DNA of 64,000 nt from Firmicutes bacterium HGW-Firmicutes-7 (GCA_002841375.1 PGZO01000018.1:18831-82830); one strand, 5' to 3'; positions 8,631 through 19,919 are shown, counted from the stretch's first letter. Translations and numbers: made by a program. The notes: generated by a model not told the origin, from the letters alone.

Positions 8631-9254
8631 TTGTCTTCTAATAGTATAAGAAAGTACAAAAGATTAATGGAAACATCAGAAGAGTTGTTTTCTACAATGG
8701 GTTATAAAGCAGTTTCAATGGATCAAATTGCTGAAGCAGCAGGTATTAGTAAAATGACCATCTATAAACATTTTAAGTCAAAAGAGGAGCTATTTATATC
8801 AGTCATTCTTGACCTTATGAATAGACATTATGAAGTAATTGAAAATAAATTGTTTAAGATTACAGGTACGATGGAGAAAATTAATTATCTTATGTTTTAT
8901 TCTTTAGAAGGAGCGAAGGAGTTTAGTCTTGATTTTTATAAAGATATAATGACGATACCACAAATCATGAATACTGTATTGATAGAAAAAAACAAAAAAA
9001 ACAAAGTGCTTTTTAAAAGAATTATTGTTGATGGGATGGAAAAGAGGGAGATAAGAAAACTAGATCCAGATTTTGTTGCAGAAGCGTTAATTACAATGGT
9101 TGAATTAATTGGGAAAAAATATTTTAATTCTATTGAAACGAAGGACGATTTACAAGATATGACAAAAAATATATTTGATATTTTGAAATATGGCCTATTA
9201 GGTGGTATGGAGGTGAATAAAAATGGACAGCAAAGAAGTGTTAATGAAAGTTGA
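8631..9254 (+). CDS. TetR/AcrR family transcriptional regulator
   Basis: N-terminal TetR HTH: FSTMGYKAVSMDQIAEAAGI followed by SKMTIYKHFKSKEELF is the standard helix-turn-helix block. The C-terminal ligand/dimer domain is not recognisable by family. Start chosen at TTG 8631, six bases after AGAGGTG; GTG 8622 or TTG 8625 would overlap that site. It overlaps the following ABC ATPase gene by 32 bp, so it heads a four-gene efflux operon and probably represses it through the palindrome at 8578-8602. Confidence 0.92.
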   Translation: MSSNSIRKYKRLMETSEELFSTMGYKAVSMDQIAEAAGISKMTIYKHFKSKEELFISVILDLMNRHYEVIENKLFKITGTMEKINYLMFYSLEGAKEFSLDFYKDIMTIPQIMNTVLIEKNKKNKVLFKRIIVDGMEKREIRKLDPDFVAEALITMVELIGKKYFNSIETKDDLQDMTKNIFDILKYGLLGGMEVNKNGQQRSVNES

Positions 9255-9936
9255 GGGTGTTAGTAAATTCTATCAGATGGGAGAAGTTACGGTTGCAGCT
9301 TTAAAAGATGTATCCTTAAATATATATCAAGGAGAGTTTGTAGTAATTTTAGGGCCTAGTGGTTCTGGTAAAAGTACATTGTTAAACATACTGGGAGGTA
9401 TGGATTTACCTTCAGAAGGTAAGGTTGTAATGGAAGGCGAAGAAATTACTAATTATAGTGATAGAAAGTTAACGATTTATCGTAGAGAGAAGATTGGCTT
9501 TGTTTTTCAATTTTACAATCTTATGTCAAATTTAACGGCTATTGAAAATGTTGAATTGGCAACAGAAATATGTTCAGATGCACTGAATGTTAATGAAGTT
9601 TTAGAGGCAGTTGGATTAGGAGAAAGAAAAGATCATTTTCCGGCTCAGATGAGTGGTGGAGAACAACAAAGGGTATCAATTGCAAGAGCAGTTGCAAAAA
9701 ATCCATCATTACTGTTGTGTGATGAACCAACAGGTGCATTAGATTTTAATACAGGAATAAAAATATTATCGCAACTTAAGAGGATTAATAAAGAATATAA
9801 TAAAACTGTCATAATTATTACGCATAATATGCCAATAGGAGCTATGGCAGATCGAGTTATTAAGATGCGAAGTGGAGAAATTATCGAAACAAAGGTAAAT
9901 GATAATCCAATACCTCCAGAAGGGATTGAATGGTGA
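9223..9936 (+). CDS. ABC transporter ATP-binding protein (MacB/LolD type)
   Basis: ATPase subunit of a type VII (MacB/FtsX-like) ABC system. The 237-aa protein has Walker A GPSGSGKST (44-52), the Q-loop region FVFQFYNLM, the signature MSGGEQQRVSIARA, Walker B LLLCDEPTGALD and the switch histidine in IIITHN. The ATG at 9223 lies inside the end of the TetR gene with GGAGGTG upstream. The permease gene starts in the overlap of its stop codon, implying coupled translation. Confidence 0.95.
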   Translation: MDSKEVLMKVEGVSKFYQMGEVTVAALKDVSLNIYQGEFVVILGPSGSGKSTLLNILGGMDLPSEGKVVMEGEEITNYSDRKLTIYRREKIGFVFQFYNLMSNLTAIENVELATEICSDALNVNEVLEAVGLGERKDHFPAQMSGGEQQRVSIARAVAKNPSLLLCDEPTGALDFNTGIKILSQLKRINKEYNKTVIIITHNMPIGAMADRVIKMRSGEIIETKVNDNPIPPEGIEW

Positions 9937-12293
9937 TGAAAAGACTAGATGTAAGATTACTACGGCTAATCAAGCACTCCAAAGGACAGTTTTTTTCGAT
10001 ATCCATTATGGTGATCATAGCTTTAACAATTTACATATCTTTTAATATGGTGGCGGATAACTTATATAACTCTATTTATCACTATTATGAAGAGACAAAT
10101 TTTAGTGATGTCTTTATAGAGGTAGTTCGCGTACCGAAGACGGCAATTGATAAGCTTTACACCATTGAAGGTATTGAATCGGCTCAAGGAAGAATAAGTG
10201 CAGATGTTCCTTTAAGGGTGGAAGATCCAGAAGAGAAAGTAAGGGTTCGTATTGTATCAGTTCCAAATGAAGACAAAATAATAAACAATTTATATAAAAT
10301 TGAAGGTAAAGATCTTCAGGTTGATTCTAAGAAAACAGCTGTTTTACAGCAGTTTTCTGATGCAAGAGGTATCGTGTTAGAGGATAGGGTAAGGCCTTAT
10401 ATTGCAGGACGAGAGTATCCATTAGAAGTCATTAGCATAGTAGGTAGTCCTGAATATATCTATTTGATGGAAAATGAACAAAGTTTAATACCTGCACCAG
10501 AAAAGTTCGGCATCCTTTATGTTACGGAAGATTTTGCTCAATCTGCATTAGGCTACCAGGGAAGTTATAATGAAATAATGGTTAAAATTAACCCCGAATA
10601 TTATAATAGTGTAGACAACATTGTGGATGATATTGAAGATCAATTGGACCGATACGGTGTAAAAAGTATCGTTAAGAGAGAAGATCAATTAAGCCACAGT
10701 ATGATGATGCAAGAAGTTGAACAATTAGAAGCTATGGCTACATCAATTACATTGCTATTTTTGATTGTTGCTGCAATAATTATTAACATCATGCTTTCTA
10801 GAATTGTAAAAAATGACAGAATGTCTATAGGTGTAATGAAAGCACTTGGCTATAACAATATTAGTATTCTCATGCATTATACTAAATTTTCTCTTGCTAT
10901 CGGGCTGCTAGGATCAATTATTGGAATAGTTTTAAGTATACCCTTGTCAGCTGCCTTTACAAATTTATATATATTCTATATGAATATTCCTATGTTTGAA
11001 ATGACGTTATATGAAAAGTACTTTATATATGGAATAGTATTAACGAGTGTGTTTTGTATCATTTCAGGCTTAATTGGTGCTAGAAGTGTTTTGAAAATAC
11101 TGCCTGCAAGTGCGATGCAACCTGAAATACCTAAGGCAGGACATAGAATATGGTTAGAACAAATAAAGTTTATTTGGAATAGGATTTCTTTTAGTTGGAA
11201 AATGGTCATTAGAAATATTTTCAGGAAAAAAAAGCGAGCAATATTCTTAATACTAGGCATTGCACTAACTTATTCAATAACCATGGTTCCTATATTCATG
11301 TCATCTGTTTGGGGAAATGTTTTTATGATTCAGTATGGTAAGTATCAGACAATGGGGTATAATATTGACTTTACAATTCCAATGAATGACTCAGTAATAA
11401 GAGAGATTTCACAGCTTATTGACGTAGATTCCATTGAGCCTAAGACAGAAATTCCTTTTGAACTAAGAAATGGGTGGAAAAAGAAAGCAGTGAGTGTCAT
11501 TGCACTACCAGAAAATACAAGTTTTTATTATTTTGAAAGTATGTCTGGTCAGGAGTTAAAATTGCCAACAAATGGGATTTTACTATCAGATAGACTTGCT
11601 AAAGCAATTGGGGCAAGTGTTGGTGATGATATTCTTATGAAAAGTTTCTTGCCAGATGGAGATGATACATATATAAATGTAAAAGGTGTCGTCGAGCAGT
11701 ACCTAGGTACGAATGCCTATATGACCATTGATACAATGAATGAACTGATTGGTGAAAAAGGTTTGATAACAGGCGTTTTATTAAACTCAAAGGATGACGT
11801 AGTTACTAAGCTAAAAGATGTTAAGAATGTTAAGCAAGTGCAATCAGTAGAAGATATGAAAAATAGCTTTTTAGAATTTATGGATATGATGATCTATTCA
11901 GTAGGTGTAATGATGATCTTTGGTGGAATTCTTGGATTTGCTATTGTGTACAATGTTAATGTTATAAGTATTAGTGAAAGAGTGATGGAGTTTTCTTCAT
12001 TAAGAGTTTTGGGGTTTGATAAAAGAGAGATTTATAAAATGGTCAGTAGAGAAAATGGTATAATGGCTTTCTTTGGTATTTTAATTGGTATGCCGCTAGG
12101 CTATAGTATGTGTAAGGGGATGATAGCATCTTTGGCTATGGATATGGTAACTATTCCACTTATAATAGAAAATAGTAGTTATGTTATAACCGCAATTGCA
12201 ACCTTATCTTTTGTAATAATTGCACAACTTGCTACAGTTAGAAAGATTTATAGGTTGAACTTTTTAGATGCTTTAAAAAACAGAATATCTTAG
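9930..12293 (+). CDS. ABC transporter permease, FtsX/MacB-like, duplicated core
   Basis: A 787-aa membrane protein. One transmembrane segment near residues 18-40 precedes a large extracytoplasmic region, then a three-helix FtsX bundle (about 260-400). A second segment near 430-455, a second ectodomain and a final three-helix bundle (about 645-780) repeat the pattern. Such duplicated FtsX permeases export drugs, peptides or lipoproteins with a MacB-type ATPase. The start may be ATG 9930, GTG 9933 or ATG 9936, all in the overlap with the ATPase gene. Neighbouring ATPase and fusion-protein genes make a MacAB-like pump the best reading; its substrate is unknown. Confidence 0.9.
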   Translation: MVMKRLDVRLLRLIKHSKGQFFSISIMVIIALTIYISFNMVADNLYNSIYHYYEETNFSDVFIEVVRVPKTAIDKLYTIEGIESAQGRISADVPLRVEDPEEKVRVRIVSVPNEDKIINNLYKIEGKDLQVDSKKTAVLQQFSDARGIVLEDRVRPYIAGREYPLEVISIVGSPEYIYLMENEQSLIPAPEKFGILYVTEDFAQSALGYQGSYNEIMVKINPEYYNSVDNIVDDIEDQLDRYGVKSIVKREDQLSHSMMMQEVEQLEAMATSITLLFLIVAAIIINIMLSRIVKNDRMSIGVMKALGYNNISILMHYTKFSLAIGLLGSIIGIVLSIPLSAAFTNLYIFYMNIPMFEMTLYEKYFIYGIVLTSVFCIISGLIGARSVLKILPASAMQPEIPKAGHRIWLEQIKFIWNRISFSWKMVIRNIFRKKKRAIFLILGIALTYSITMVPIFMSSVWGNVFMIQYGKYQTMGYNIDFTIPMNDSVIREISQLIDVDSIEPKTEIPFELRNGWKKKAVSVIALPENTSFYYFESMSGQELKLPTNGILLSDRLAKAIGASVGDDILMKSFLPDGDDTYINVKGVVEQYLGTNAYMTIDTMNELIGEKGLITGVLLNSKDDVVTKLKDVKNVKQVQSVEDMKNSFLEFMDMMIYSVGVMMIFGGILGFAIVYNVNVISISERVMEFSSLRVLGFDKREIYKMVSRENGIMAFFGILIGMPLGYSMCKGMIASLAMDMVTIPLIIENSSYVITAIATLSFVIIAQLATVRKIYRLNFLDALKNRIS

Positions 12294-12312
12294 TTGAAGG
12301 ATGTGACGAATT

Positions 12313-13581
12313 ATGAAAAAACTTAAAAACAAGAAAAAGTTAAAGAAGGTAATTATTATAATCGGCATAGTAGCTTTCATAGCTATTATTGGTTATTTAG
12401 TTAAGGGAAAAGGTACTTCTATCGAGGTAGAAGCTTATGAGGTTAATGAAGGTACAATAGAAAAATATGTTGAAGAATTAGGTACAGTAATGGTTAATCA
12501 ACAAGCAACAGTATACGCGAATCTTTCTGGCAAGGTAATAGAGGTTTTGATTGATGTTGGAGATGAAGTGAAAAAAGGCGACATATTAGTTAGGATAGAT
12601 AGTGAAGATCAAGAAAGAGATGTTAGAATTTTAGAAGCGCAGAAAATTGAGACTAAGGCTAAATACAATGATGTACAAAAACCAGTTGATGGAACACAAA
12701 TTAAAAAGTTAGAATTAGTACTCTCAGGCCTTGAAAAGGACATTGAAGCGTCGAAAATAAATTTGAATAACCAAAAGGAATTGTTAGATCAAGGAATAAT
12801 TAGCGATCAAGAGTACAAAGATTTACAATTAAATTACGAAGCTGAACAAAGAGAGGTTGAAAAAGCTAGATTAGACTTAGAGTTATTAAGAAAACCAACT
12901 TCATCTAACATTTTAAAACAAATCGAAGCACAGCTTTTACAGCTTGATCTTCAAATTGAAGCTTTAAAAAGTAATGCAGGTGACTTTGTTTTTACTGCCC
13001 CTTTTGATGGAACAATATTTATGAAAAATATTGATGCAGGAAGCTATATACAGCAAGGAACAGCTATTATCGAAATGGGTTATTTAGGAGAACTATACAT
13101 TGAAAGTGACATCTTAGTAGAAGATATTGGCGATATTAATGTAGGTTCAACAGTAAAAATTGAAAATAGTAATTTAGGCATCAAGGATGTTAAAGGAATT
13201 GTAACAAAAATATATCCTTTAGCAGTTAGTAAGATATCCGATTTAGGTGTTGAACAAAAAAGAATTAAAACAGAGATTAAAATTGAAGATAGCTTACAAA
13301 GTTTACGACCAGGCTATGATTTAGATGTGAAGATAATTGTTGATCGAAAAGAAAAAGTATTATTAATACCTGAAAATGCTATATTTGAAATTGCAGGGAA
13401 AGATTATGTTTTTGTAATTGAAGAAGGCGTAGCAAACTTAAGAGAAATTGAAAAGGGATTGGAAAGTGAGAGACAGGTAGAAGTTATCAGTGGTTTAATC
13501 GCATTAGAAAAAATCATCTTATCCCCTGTAGAACAATTGGAAGAGGGTATAATGGTTAAGGAAAGAAATTTTGACAAATAA
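12313..13581 (+). CDS. Membrane fusion / periplasmic adaptor subunit (HlyD-MacA-like)
   Basis: A 422-aa adaptor protein anchored by one N-terminal transmembrane helix (about 13-30) after a lysine-rich start. It has the split barrel-sandwich halves (SGKVIEVLIDVGDEVKKGD and FTAPFDGTIFMKNIDAGSY), a long coiled coil between them (about 120-225), and C-terminal beta-barrel and membrane-proximal domains. In a Gram-positive cell it would extend from the membrane with the neighbouring permease, as in YknX-type pumps. It lies 19 bp after the permease gene. Its last codons contain the -35 element of the next promoter. Confidence 0.92.
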   Translation: MKKLKNKKKLKKVIIIIGIVAFIAIIGYLVKGKGTSIEVEAYEVNEGTIEKYVEELGTVMVNQQATVYANLSGKVIEVLIDVGDEVKKGDILVRIDSEDQERDVRILEAQKIETKAKYNDVQKPVDGTQIKKLELVLSGLEKDIEASKINLNNQKELLDQGIISDQEYKDLQLNYEAEQREVEKARLDLELLRKPTSSNILKQIEAQLLQLDLQIEALKSNAGDFVFTAPFDGTIFMKNIDAGSYIQQGTAIIEMGYLGELYIESDILVEDIGDINVGSTVKIENSNLGIKDVKGIVTKIYPLAVSKISDLGVEQKRIKTEIKIEDSLQSLRPGYDLDVKIIVDRKEKVLLIPENAIFEIAGKDYVFVIEEGVANLREIEKGLESERQVEVISGLIALEKIILSPVEQLEEGIMVKERNFDK

Positions 13582-13599
13582 ATATGTAGATGATAAAAT
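13571..13599 (+). promoter_or_regulatory. Promoter of the small CxxC protein gene
   Basis: -35 TTGACA (13571-13576, inside the end of the adaptor gene), 17 bp, -10 TAAAAT (13594-13599). The predicted start lies on the TTATCA repeats that follow. Confidence 0.7.
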
Positions 13600-13604
13600 A
13601 AACC

Positions 13605-13627
13605 TTATCATTATCATTATCATTATT
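13605..13627. promoter_or_regulatory. Three tandem TTATCA hexamers, possible Fur-family operator
   Basis: TTATCA occurs three times in tandem (13605-13622) followed by TTATT. On the other strand this reads as repeated GATAAT, the half-site of Fur boxes, here all in one orientation. Its position on the predicted start site suggests a metal-responsive operator. Confidence 0.45.
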
Positions 13628-13647
13628 TAACTGTGTAGGGGGATTTT

Positions 13648-13860
13648 ATGAAAAAAATAGTTGTAAATAAATGTCTATTTTGTGGAGGAAATCGTATAGA
13701 AAAAGGAATGCCTACAAAAAATGTAGTTTTACTTGTAAAAGAGCTCGAGTTAAAAAAACCGACGGACTTTTATACATCAAATTATATTTGTCTAGATTGT
13801 GGATTTATTCATAAGTTTGCAGATATAAAAGCATATGAGCATTTTAAAACTGACATTTAA
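13648..13860 (+). CDS. Small protein with two CxxC motifs (zinc-ribbon-like), unknown function
   Basis: A 70-aa protein with CLFCGG near the N-terminus and CLDCGF near residue 51, spaced as in a zinc ribbon or rubredoxin-like knuckle. No membrane segment or signal peptide. It has GTAGGGGG before its ATG and its own promoter overlapped by GATAAT hexamers, which suggests control by a metal-responsive repressor. It is followed by a very strong terminator, so it is a single-gene transcript. I do not recognise a named family. Confidence 0.8.
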   Translation: MKKIVVNKCLFCGGNRIEKGMPTKNVVLLVKELELKKPTDFYTSNYICLDCGFIHKFADIKAYEHFKTDI

Positions 13861-13861
13861 T

Positions 13862-13918
13862 CTAATGAATGAAGGAAGTCCCCCATATAAGAAGTGGGGG
13901 ACTTCTTTCATTCATTAG
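13862..13918. terminator. Strong hairpin terminator
   Basis: A 24-bp stem (13862-13885 against 13895-13918, one G-T pair) with a 9-nt loop and a CCCCCA/TGGGGG core. It is nearly symmetric and could act on both strands. Confidence 0.8.
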
Positions 13919-13983
13919 GTTGAATGGGTTTAAAAGGCGTTTTCTATAAAAAGAATAGATAGGATGAGGATGTATAAAAACCT

Positions 13984-14012
13984 TTGAAACATAACGAAAA
14001 ATGTGATATCAT
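13984..14012 (+). promoter_or_regulatory. Candidate glnS promoter
   Basis: -35 TTGAAA (13984-13989), 17 bp, -10 TATCAT (14007-14012). The leader of about 120 nt shows no T-box features that I can find. Confidence 0.4.
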
Positions 14013-14141
14013 AATATGACAAAGTAACTAACTGGTCTTTTTGTTGGTTATTAAATATGAATAAGTTGGAAATGTAATCGCCTATTTAACATATAATTAG
14101 TAGATTTTGTTATTGAACTTCAATATAAGGAGCAAATTAGA

Positions 14142-15803
14142 ATGTCAATTGAGCTATCGGAAGAAAAGGTTTCAAAGAATTTTATTGAAAATTTAATTGA
14201 TCAGGATTTAAGGGATGGAGTGTATACAAAGGTTCATACAAGATTCCCTCCTGAACCAAACGGTTATATGCATATTGGACATGCAAAGGCCATATGCATA
14301 GATTTTGGAACTGCAAAAAAATATAATGGTTTATGCAACTTAAGATTTGATGATACAAACCCAACAAAAGAAGATATTGAATATGTTGAGTCTATTATGG
14401 AAGATGTAAAATGGCTAGGATTTGATTGGCAAGATAGATTGTATTATGCTTCTAGTTATTTTGGAAAGCTTTATGAATGTGCTATCCAGTTGATTAATAA
14501 TGGTAAAGCTTTTATCTGTGATTTGTCTGCAGAGGATATTAGAAAATATAGAGGTACTTTAACTGAACCTGGCGTAGAAAGTCCTTTTAGAAATCGTTCT
14601 ATTGAAGAAAACTTAGATCTATTTGAGAGAATGAAGAAAGGCGAATTTGAAGACGGTACGAGAGTATTAAGACTTAAAATTGATATGTCCTCTCCAAATA
14701 TTAATATGAGAGATCCAGTTATTTATAGAATTGCCCATACAACCCATCATACTACAGGTGATGAATGGTGTATTTATCCGATGTATGATTATGCACATCC
14801 AATAGAGGATGCAATAGAAAACATTACACATTCACTATGCTCTTTAGAGTTTGAAGACCATAGGCCCCTGTATAATTGGATATTAGAACAATTAGAGTGG
14901 CCAACGCCCCCAAGACAAATAGAATTTGCAAGATTAGAGCTAACAAATACGGTAACAAGCAAGAGAAAGCTTAGAGCTTTAGTTGAAGAAGGAATCGTGG
15001 ATGGTTGGGATGACCCCAGAATGCCAACGATATGTGGGCTTAGAAGAAAAGGATATACGCCTGAAGCTATCACAAATTTTTGTGATTTAATTGGGGTTGC
15101 AAAAAGTAAAAGTACAGTTGATGTAGCAATGTTAGAACATTGTGTGAGGGAAGATTTAAAACCTAAAGCAAAACGTATGATGGTTGTATTAGACCCACTT
15201 AAGGTCGTAATCACCAATTACCCAGAAGGGGAAATAGAGTGGTTAAATGTTGAAAATAATCAAGACAATGAAGCGCTAGGCCATCACAACGTACCATTTA
15301 CTAGAGAAATATACATTGAGCGTGATGACTTTATGGAAAACCCACCTAAGAAATATTTTAGATTGTTTCCAGGTAATGAGGTTAGATTAAAACATGCTTA
15401 TTTTATCAAATGCGAAGAGGTTATTAAAGATGATCAAGGTGAAGTAATAGAGCTAAGGTGTACCTATGATGCAAAGACAAAAAGTGGTACTGGTTTTTCA
15501 GAAAGAAAAGTAAAAGGAACGCTCCATTGGGTAAGTGCGACAGAATCTAAACAAGTTGAGGTAAGACTTTATGACCATTTATTTGTTGAATCTGAAACAC
15601 AATCAGAAGACTTCGTTATTAATGGAAAATCATTGCAAATCATAAATAACTGTTTTGCAGAAGCAGCATTAAAGGAAGTGGAAATGGGTGAGCGTTTTCA
15701 ATTTTTAAGACATGGTTATTTTGCAGTTGATTTTAAAGAAACCAATGAAGAGCGTATTGTTTTTAATAGAATAGTATCTCTAAAGAGCTCATATAAGGCA
15801 TAA
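14142..15803 (+). CDS. glnS: Glutaminyl-tRNA synthetase
   Basis: Class I synthetase that charges tRNA-Gln directly. The 553-aa protein has the HIGH motif in [15 protein letters not shown] (about 37-51), the block [10 protein letters not shown], and a KMSKS variant in the form VTSKRKL. The C-terminal anticodon-binding beta barrels are complete. Many Bacillota lack GlnS and use GatCAB amidation of Glu-tRNA-Gln, so a direct enzyme is notable though known in clostridia. ATG at 14142 has AAGGAG upstream. The DUF2225 gene follows after 28 bp. Confidence 0.97.
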   Translation: MSIELSEEKVSKNFIENLIDQDLRDGVYTKVHTRFPPEPNGYMHIGHAKAICIDFGTAKKYNGLCNLRFDDTNPTKEDIEYVESIMEDVKWLGFDWQDRLYYASSYFGKLYECAIQLINNGKAFICDLSAEDIRKYRGTLTEPGVESPFRNRSIEENLDLFERMKKGEFEDGTRVLRLKIDMSSPNINMRDPVIYRIAHTTHHTTGDEWCIYPMYDYAHPIEDAIENITHSLCSLEFEDHRPLYNWILEQLEWPTPPRQIEFARLELTNTVTSKRKLRALVEEGIVDGWDDPRMPTICGLRRKGYTPEAITNFCDLIGVAKSKSTVDVAMLEHCVREDLKPKAKRMMVVLDPLKVVITNYPEGEIEWLNVENNQDNEALGHHNVPFTREIYIERDDFMENPPKKYFRLFPGNEVRLKHAYFIKCEEVIKDDQGEVIELRCTYDAKTKSGTGFSERKVKGTLHWVSATESKQVEVRLYDHLFVESETQSEDFVINGKSLQIINNCFAEAALKEVEMGERFQFLRHGYFAVDFKETNEERIVFNRIVSLKSSYKA

Positions 15804-15831
15804 TAAAAAGTAATCAAAAGAGGTGATGGTT

Positions 15832-16662
15832 TTGGCAGGTATATTTTCTGATTTAGAAAGTCTAGGACTAGACGAGGCACAGAACTTTCAGGTTTTTAAC
15901 GACGTGAAAGTTGATGAGCAAGAAATGATTGAAAAAGCAAAGCTTGAATTGATTGAAAGCATTCTCTATACAGCGAAGCTTAAATGTCCAGTATGTCATA
16001 GAGAAATATTGTTCAGAACACTTAAGTCCGGAAAAATTAGGTTAGTGAAAACGGATTTAGACTTGCGACCAATATATGATATAATTGATCCATCAATATA
16101 TGAAGTTGCTGTATGTAATGTTTGTGGATATGCAGCACTTAAGAAAATGTTTTTATCAATTACGTCTAAAAAAATAGACTCAATTAAGAATAATATATCT
16201 GCAAAATTCGTTGGTAGAACCTATCCGGATATTTACGATTATGAAATTGCAATAGAAAGATATAAGCTAGCATTGTTAGATGCTATTGTAATGGAGGTTA
16301 AGGATAGTGAAAAAGCTTATCTTTGCCTTAAGATAGCATGGTTATATAGAGGATATCTAGAACAGGAAAAAAATTGCGATGATAAAAAAAGAGAAGAGTA
16401 TGAAATAAATGAAAATACCTTTTTAGAGCATGCGTTGGACGGCTTTAAAATTGCTCATTTTAAAGAAAAATTCCCGTCAATGGGACTTGATGATCTTACA
16501 GTTACATTTTTAATTGGGGAATTGTCAAGAAGAATTGGAAAAAATGAAGATGCTCTGAAATGGCTTTCAGAAGTTATTATTTCAAAAGTAGCCAGCAGAA
16601 GATTGAAAGATAGAGCGTTGGAGTCAAAAGAATTAATCAAGCAAGTGAAAGGTGCCAATTAA
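15832..16662 (+). CDS. DUF2225 family protein
   Basis: A cytoplasmic protein of 276 aa with an N-terminal zinc-finger-like region (CPVCHREI near residue 47, CNVCGYAA near residue 90) followed by a helical region resembling TPR-type repeats (residues about 120-276). This matches the DUF2225 family, whose biochemical role is not known. Start chosen at TTG 15832, six bases after AGAGGTG; GTG 15823 and ATG 15826 would overlap that site. A hairpin terminator follows the stop. Confidence 0.82.
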   Translation: MAGIFSDLESLGLDEAQNFQVFNDVKVDEQEMIEKAKLELIESILYTAKLKCPVCHREILFRTLKSGKIRLVKTDLDLRPIYDIIDPSIYEVAVCNVCGYAALKKMFLSITSKKIDSIKNNISAKFVGRTYPDIYDYEIAIERYKLALLDAIVMEVKDSEKAYLCLKIAWLYRGYLEQEKNCDDKKREEYEINENTFLEHALDGFKIAHFKEKFPSMGLDDLTVTFLIGELSRRIGKNEDALKWLSEVIISKVASRRLKDRALESKELIKQVKGAN

Positions 16663-16700
16663 GGCGCTTTTTCTTGTCCAGTGCGTGACAAGCGGCCTTT
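16661..16700 (+). terminator. Hairpin terminator after the DUF2225 gene
   Basis: CTTGTC (16673-16678) pairs with GACAAG (16687-16692), with outer GGC/GCC pairing and a T-run. A second inverted repeat, TCCTAGTA/TACTAGGA, lies at 16721-16748 but has no T-run. Confidence 0.5.
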
Positions 16701-16831
16701 TCCTTTACTAAGTAGATTTTTCCTAGTAATTGGAAGAGACTACTAGGAATGTGAAAAATTCTAGGCAACCTTTATGAAAATAGGAATGTTAGTGTAACAA
16801 TTAGCTTACAATAGAGAGAGGTGATGATTAG

Positions 16832-17701
16832 ATGAACGATTCTAATCTAAATCAAAACGTACAGTTAATACTAAAAGATTTTTGTATTGAACAAATACTT
16901 GAATGTGGTCAATGTTTTAGATTTTATAAGCTTGGAGAAAAAGATTACATTATAATAGCAAAAAATCGACTACTGAATGTAAAACAAGTGGAGGATCAAC
17001 TTAACTTTTATTGTTCAGAAGAAGAATTTAATAACGTATGGAAAGACTACTTTGACCTAGACAGAGACTATAGTGAAATTAAAAAAAAATTAGCTGATAA
17101 GGATCTCTTTCTAAGGGAAGCGGTCACGCAAAAACATGGAATAAGACTCTTGAAACAAGATCCTTGGGAAATGCTTATTTCCTTTATATTATCTCAAACA
17201 AAACAAATTCCCCATATTAAAAAATTAATTGAGGCATTATCCATTCAATATGGAGACTTTCTGGCTGAATATTTAGGCGTAAAGTATTATACATTTCCAA
17301 CACCTAATCAGCTAATGGTAGCAACAGAAGAAGATCTTCGAGCACTTAAAACTGGATTTCGAGCAACATATATTGTTGATGCGGTAAAACAAATTATAGA
17401 TGGTGCTATTGTACTTCAAGAGCTTGAAGCCTTACAGTATGATGAAGCAAAAATAATTCTCAAATCAATTAAAGGTGTAGGCGATAAAATTGCTGATTGT
17501 GTACTGTTATTTGCATACAGTAAATATGAAGTTTTTCCAACGGATGTATGGGTAAAGAGAATAGTGGAATACTATTACTTCCAACAAACAATTAGTATGG
17601 ATAAAATTCAAGAATTTGCTAAAAACTATTTTGGTGAGTATGCTGGGTTTGCTCAGCAATATTTATTTTATCATGCAAGAGATAATAAATTAGGAAAATG
17701 A
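16832..17701 (+). CDS. 8-oxoguanine DNA glycosylase (OGG1 type)
   Basis: Base-excision repair enzyme that removes 8-oxoguanine, with linked AP lyase activity in the family. An OGG1 N-terminal domain (LECGQCFRF, about 23-31) is followed by the helix-hairpin-helix GPD domain. The hairpin IKGVGDKIADC supplies the catalytic lysine K219 and FPTDVW the aspartate D238, the pair equivalent to K249/D268 of human OGG1. ATG 16832 has GAGAGGTGATG upstream. It is a stand-alone gene between a terminator and the groES promoter. Confidence 0.92.
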   Translation: MNDSNLNQNVQLILKDFCIEQILECGQCFRFYKLGEKDYIIIAKNRLLNVKQVEDQLNFYCSEEEFNNVWKDYFDLDRDYSEIKKKLADKDLFLREAVTQKHGIRLLKQDPWEMLISFILSQTKQIPHIKKLIEALSIQYGDFLAEYLGVKYYTFPTPNQLMVATEEDLRALKTGFRATYIVDAVKQIIDGAIVLQELEALQYDEAKIILKSIKGVGDKIADCVLLFAYSKYEVFPTDVWVKRIVEYYYFQQTISMDKIQEFAKNYFGEYAGFAQQYLFYHARDNKLGK

Positions 17702-17773
17702 AGAGATATGGAGAATGAGCTTGTTAATTGGATATAAATGGATATAATCATGTCTAATAGCTATTGAATAGGT

Positions 17774-17802
17774 TTGCATATTGCAAACGAATTTAATAAT
17801 AT
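17774..17802 (+). promoter_or_regulatory. groESL promoter
   Basis: -35 TTGCAT (17774-17779), 17 bp, -10 TAATAT (17797-17802), just upstream of the CIRCE element. Confidence 0.6.
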
Positions 17803-17812
17803 ATACCTTGAG

Positions 17813-17839
17813 TTAGCACTCGTCATAAGAGAGTGCTAA
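17813..17839. promoter_or_regulatory. CIRCE element (HrcA operator)
   Basis: Perfect inverted repeat TTAGCACTC (17813-17821), 9 bp, GAGTGCTAA (17831-17839), the canonical HrcA site. It lies at the start site, so groESL is repressed by HrcA and released on heat shock. Confidence 0.98.
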
Positions 17840-17877
17840 CAAATAGGAAAACATAACCAATATAAGGAGGTTGACTT

Positions 17878-18162
17878 ATGAAATTAGTACCATTATTAGA
17901 CAGAGTTGTAGTTAAACAACTTGAAGCAGAAGAAACAACAAAATCAGGTATCGTAATACCCAACCAAGCGAAAGAAAAACCTCAACAAGCAGAAGTAGTA
18001 GCTGTAGGTCCAGGTGGCATGGTTGATGGTAAAGAAGTTATTATGCAAGTGAAGACTGGTGATAAAGTTATTTATTCCAAATACGCAGGAACAGAAGTTA
18101 AACTAGAAAGTGAAGACTTTATAATTGTTAAGCAAAGTGACATACTTGCAATTGTTGAATAA
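17878..18162 (+). CDS. groES: Co-chaperonin GroES
   Basis: The 94-aa lid of the GroEL cavity. It shows the family start [17 protein letters not shown], the mobile loop around [12 protein letters not shown] that docks onto GroEL, and the end [19 protein letters not shown] 17878 has AAGGAGG upstream. It lies 27 bp before groEL behind a CIRCE-controlled promoter. Confidence 0.98.
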   Translation: MKLVPLLDRVVVKQLEAEETTKSGIVIPNQAKEKPQQAEVVAVGPGGMVDGKEVIMQVKTGDKVIYSKYAGTEVKLESEDFIIVKQSDILAIVE

Positions 18163-18183
18163 TAAAGATTTGTATGGAGGTAA

Positions 18184-19818
<1,635 letters not shown>

Positions 19819-19866
19819 ATATATCTTTTGATATAAATAAAATATCCATTATTTAACTTATAACGT

Positions 19867-19905
19867 AATGAGGCGTTGCAAATTATTGGCAGCGTCTCAT
19901 TTTAT
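19867..19905 (+). terminator. Intrinsic terminator after groEL
   Basis: A 13-bp stem with two G-T pairs (19867-19879 against 19889-19901) and a T-rich tail. Confidence 0.82.
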
Positions 19906-19919
19906 TTATGTTTATTCAC

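Noticed and set aside
13861..14141. T-box leader for glnS
   Set aside because: The gap holds a strong terminator and a promoter, but I could not find the T-box AGGGTGG-type bulge or a specifier structure.
16721..16748. Inverted repeat TCCTAGTA/TACTAGGA as a second terminator
   Set aside because: No T-run follows; it might be an operator but nothing ties it to a regulator.
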